Source of the DNA: Aporrectodea caliginosa
Taxonomy: Eukaryota > Annelida > Clitellata > Crassiclitellata > Lumbricidae
DNA: 64,000 nt
Reading direction: 5' to 3'
Assembly (NCBI GenBank): GCA_020284085.1
Contig: JACEVL010001161.1
Coordinates: 4,518,930 to 4,582,929, forward strand
Within the stretch, counting starts at the first letter, position 1; each line of letters begins with the position of its first letter. Positions 44,462 through 64,000 of the stretch are shown piece after piece. Under the pieces are notes generated by a model. The model was not told where the DNA came from, did no database searches, and saw only the letters and a program-made list of their open reading frames with translations. The position numbers and the translations under genes are program-made.

Positions 44462-45340
44462 CAGCAATTGTATTGTATTGTATCTGAACATTTATAAAGC
44501 GCCCCTTGTTGGATGAACCATTCAGAAGCGCTCCCAGTGCGCAAGACCCCGAGAGAAGAAGCAGGTTTTAAGAAAAGAGAAAGAGGAAAGAATTGTAGCG
44601 TGAGCTGAAGGAGAAAGCGCATTCCAAGGAGAGGGACAAATTGAAGCAAAAGATCGAGACTGAGCCATAGCAGTTCTAGAACGGGGAACCAGAAGGGCAA
44701 GTCTATTTGAAGAGCGAATTAAGTTGACGGCGAGAGGAAGCTGAATGAGGCCGAAGAATTAGGTTCATTGAGTATTTCGGGGAAGACCGTGCTGGCCGGC
44801 CTTGAAGATCAGTATAAGGATTTTGAATTTAATGCGGGCAGAGAGAGAGGCAACCAGCGTAGTTGGTCAGACATGTAGGTAGAAATGTGGGAGTATCGGG
44901 GAGACGGGCAATCACTCTAGCAGCTGATCAGTTTAGTACCGACTGAAGAGGAAGAAGACGGACCTTGGGAATACCAATGAGGAGGGAATTGCAGTAGTCA
45001 ATTCTAGAAGAAACAAATGCGTGAACCATGGGCGTATTTATGGGTGGTTTTACGGGTTCAAACCCCAAAATAAGTTTCCGAAAAATATTTATATGCTTTT
45101 ACATGCAAAATAAAAAAACTGAACTTTTGCGACCATTTCCAATGGAAACCCCCGAAATCTTTAAACCCCCTCCGACATTTTTTTATGGCTACGCCCATGG
45201 CGTGAACTAATGTGGTGAAAGTCCATGACACAGGCGTACAACTGTGAAAGGCTTCCAACTTGTAAAAGCCAAATGGCATGGAGTTAAAATGAGTGAAAGG
45301 GAATAAGAGCGTAAATCTGCCAGTGTTGCTAAAGCATGTC
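44462..45340 (-). mobile_element. Minus-strand CR1-like LINE 3' fragment, split by a MITE
   Basis: The 3' tail (TTGTA)n lies at about 44466-44482, next to TTTATAAAGCGCCCCTTGTT. Going upstream on the minus strand come relics of LWNALSP, RLALLVPRSRTAMAQSRSF and DQLRWLPLSARIKFKILIL. The frame near 45210-45340 ends at VVHA-type sequence where a 173-bp MITE interrupts the RIDYCN motif. Confidence 0.8.
45027..45199. mobile_element. 173-bp hAT-like MITE inside the LINE fragment
   Basis: Ends CATGGGCGTA and TACGCCCATG are inverted repeats, flanked by the perfect 8-bp duplication GCGTGAAC (45019-45026, 45200-45207). Confidence 0.92.
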
Positions 45341-47700
45341 ATTGGCAGACGAGACCAATCATGTTTCTGTTAATTCATAATTTTAGCATTCCAAATTAAT
45401 TATGCGATACATATGTATCATGTTAGTGTTGCAAACTGAATGTTTGAGCATTCAATATGAGCAGTTGAGAGAGATTTTGTTGACCTTGATGCATGTGACT
45501 TGCACCCACTCAAGGTTAGAACTTAGAAATATGAAACTGATTGCTTGAGTGACATAGTAGCCACTGAAGCTACACATTACTTAGAAGTGTAAGTGCCAAA
45601 TACGAGTGTCAATCAAGCTACCGGTTTAGGAACAGTGTGCACACTGCGGAATGTCGACAGGTAACAATGTTACATCACCAGCCGGAGTCGTTTAATGCTA
45701 TCCAATGGCGAACTGCCTAGGCGGCCAGAATGTACTAAGCTGCCTGTGCAATTAAGCGGCAATTGATAGGCCTATACACATGTACACAGAGCAATGAATA
45801 ACGGGCATTCTGTAGTCGGCCACGCACATAACCAAATTATGCACTTATCATGCGATATGCACATAGCCACGGTTGGCTTCCATTGAAATACACTGTATTA
45901 AAATATATGGGACCGGCCAGTTTCTATGCACAAAAGCGAATTTATTAATTATAATATATGCACTTATCCGTTATGAACTTACGTAGGGTCGACTGTATGT
46001 TTGTACTGGTATTAGGAAGAAGTCTTTAACTGAAAAACTTGTTGATGTAGGTTTGCAGCTAAAAGAACAGGGTAATTAATGTCTGCCTTAATTGGTTTGG
46101 TTAGTCGACAAGCCTAATTAAGCAACTTAGTCAGTTGATAAGAATGTGACTTTGTCGACTAAGTTGTTAGGCCTAAGCCAACTCGCTAATTACTCATTAA
46201 GTCAGGCAGTCATTCATTCATTCATTCATTCATTCATTCATTTCAGATATTTATATAGCGCCCCTTCTAGATTTATCGGTAGCCACGGCATCATCTCCTT
46301 GCTAAATCCCTATAGTGACTGACTCCGGGTACTAATGGACGTAGGCCTACTGAGGCAGTGATGTTTCTTGGTTCACAAGATCTGACTGGGCCAACAAAGT
46401 TCTCACTCTGCATGGGAAATATCCCGATAGGCCTAACTCTGCAGCTGTTGAAGCAAATAAACGAATTCAGCGTAGGCATAATGTGGATTCTTATGGAAAC
46501 TTTGATATGTTAGATTCTGTTTATTGTATGTTCGTATTGTAGCGCGTAGGCCTATAATTAAAGTAGGCTCAGGAAGTAGGCCTATATTTACACGGGCCTA
46601 CGTTTTATGGCCTGCTGTTAAATAGATTTCTAGGAGCGACCTGCAGAGGTCGCAACCTTGAAGCAGCCAAGAGGTTAAAACGAGACCCCGCGTGTCTATC
46701 TGATCCTGGCACTTGTCCCATATATAATATTCCTCTTCAGTCTGGTCTAGGTGTGCATACTGAGCCCGTTAGACGCACAGTTTGCTATTGACATCAAAAA
46801 CAGTGCCATCAATGCTTCAACTGCCATAATTAAGCCAGCCGAGTTCCAGCGCCGCATGAGCATTCCGGAGAAAGTCTGGCTCTTAGTCTCAGACGTTCCC
46901 TCCAACTTGCAGCAGGGCATACTGCAATCATTATGGCCGTCTGCTATAATGCAAACACACTTAGAATTACACTAAAATAGTTCGCTCATTCGCTCTCGGC
47001 AACCGCATGCAGAAGAATAGGTCTGGCTAATTTCTTGTGCAGCACGACTGTAGCCTTCTACGTCCGTCTTATTCTAAATGTCCGTCCGTCTGTCCGTCTG
47101 TCTGTCTGCTTGGTTGTTCGGCTTTCTGCCGTCTTCCCGCAACCTTTCCGTAGATGGTGGGATAGGTAGGTGTATAGCGCGGCACCGATGGACGCACGTA
47201 GGCCTCTGCAAGCCACTCCTATCAGCAGAGCAGCACCATGGTTCGTCCGCAACCTCCTTCGAAATGGACTGCTCCACACTCCACCGCCATGGACGCCTTC
47301 TCTAAGATATTGGCTGAATCATCGTTCCGTATCGAATCCAAAGCATCAGCAAGCGCATCAGTCCATCAAAAGGGAATTGCCTTTACATCATCACCATCCA
47401 TGCATACCGCCTCTTTACCCTCCGTCCCTCACCCTAGCCTCGTTGGATGCATGGCCCGGCCGCCGGTTGTAAGCATACACACATACACACCTGCCGCAGC
47501 GTGCTGATCCACATTCCTAAAGTCAACACCATCATACATTTCGCGGTTGCTTCCTTCGCTATTCATATAAGGATCGCTGCTACTGCTGCTGCTGATGCTG
47601 CTATCTCTGCAGCTGCAGCTGGCCGTGTTGTTTTTGTTGTGCCATCCCCTCCTCTTCTTCTCCTCCTGCTCCTCCGCTCCTCCTACTCATCAGCCTCCTA
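45341..47700. other. Intergenic region upstream of paramyosin
   Basis: Contains a (CATT)n run plus LINE/SINE tail (46208-46275), a TCCGTCCGTCTGTC tract at 47079-47108, and a 60-base relic of the copy A protein family (next entry). Overlapping frames at 47078-47507 lack support. Confidence 0.45.
46005..46063 (+). pseudogene. Short relic of the copy A/copy B protein family
   Basis: ACTGGTATTAGGAAGAAGTC onward reads TGIRKKSLTEKLVDVG, aligning with HAATRKKSLIDKLFDVG of copy A (8287-8337). It shows that the family is dispersed in this region. Confidence 0.6.
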
Positions 47701-47755
47701 ATTCAGCTCCAGGTGGCGTTGTTAGCATCCTCCACTGGAAGCAGGTTGCTCCGCT

Positions 47756-47762
47756 TATAAGG
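47756..47762 (+). promoter_or_regulatory. Candidate TATA box of the paramyosin promoter
   Basis: TATAAGG (in GCTTATAAGGGGG) lies about 240 bases before the ATG at 47998, giving a predicted start near 47785-47790. Nearby E-box cores CAGGTG (about 47710) and paired CAGCTG (about 47610-47625) would suit a muscle gene. All inferred from sequence. Confidence 0.5.
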
Positions 47763-47997
47763 GGGATTTCGCAGGCGTCAAGGGCATCACAGGCATTTGA
47801 GATCGACCGCTTCTCTTGGGTCTCTCCTCCTCTTCCTCGTCCTCTGTCCACGGTCCGCCGTTCGTCGCTTCCAGCTGCCGAACAGTTAGTCGTCGTCTCC
47901 GTTCGGAAACTAATTGGTCGTCGGAATAAAACGTCGCTGAATTCTCAGAGTCCGTGCTTCGAGTTCTTTTAAGCCGTTTTGTACAATTCCAGACAAG

Positions 47998-64000
<16,003 letters not shown>

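Noticed and set aside
46395..46530. Coding-like segment (VLTLHGKYPDRPNSAAVEAN)
   Set aside because: Open in more than one frame on the plus strand and overlapped by a minus-strand frame; no splice sites or homologue recognised.
47078..47507. Overlapping plus-strand frames upstream of paramyosin
   Set aside because: Three frames are open at once because of C-rich composition and simple repeats; no splice sites or known motifs support any of them.

Overview
The window is eukaryotic DNA from an invertebrate animal, most likely a deuterostome (echinoderm- or hemichordate-like). The evidence is spliced genes with GT-AG introns, a paramyosin gene (absent from vertebrates), a Gmr1-type Ty3/gypsy element (a clade described from deuterostomes), CR1/L2-like LINE debris and many hAT-type MITEs. 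Species assignment is inference. Host exons fill only a small part of the window; nearly everything else is mobile DNA in nested layers.

Layout. 1-5.7 kb: the 5' end of an LTR retrotransposon on the minus strand, with one uninterrupted gag-protease-integrase-RT frame running off the left edge, a tRNA-Leu-like primer binding site, and a tandem array copied from that site. 6.9-15.1 kb: two overlapping partial copies of an unnamed large protein family. Copy A (6.9-11.1 kb) is split by a 1.87-kb hAT-like insertion with an 8-bp target duplication. A decayed piggyBac transposase piece follows. Copy B (11.9-15.1 kb) is a 1050-codon open frame whose C-terminal part has the acidic-residue layout of a FEN/XPG-type PIN nuclease plus a cysteine-rich tail. 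17-25 kb: a complete eight-exon pirin gene whose introns hold three hAT MITEs and a tRNA-SINE. 30-32 kb: an eight-finger C2H2 protein with a single coding exon and probably a long 3' UTR. 37-45.3 kb: MITEs, an internally deleted hAT element, a foldback element and stacked CR1/L2-like LINE copies. 47.7-64 kb: the start of a paramyosin gene (TATA box, first coding exon at 47998, about 11 kb first intron, later exons up to the right edge).

Most unusual items: (1) a 2.7-kb inverted-repeat-bounded block at 50.8-53.5 kb built from about 35 copies of a 32-bp unit centred on a perfect 14-bp palindrome, inside paramyosin intron 1; (2) the FEN-like domain in the 1050-aa protein; (3) a retrotransposon with integrase upstream of RT, whose primer-binding-site segment has been amplified in tandem; (4) two exon-like segments ending in a stop codon inside paramyosin intron 3, phase-compatible with a short isoform of about 120 aa. 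All were read by eye; no alignment or database search was run.
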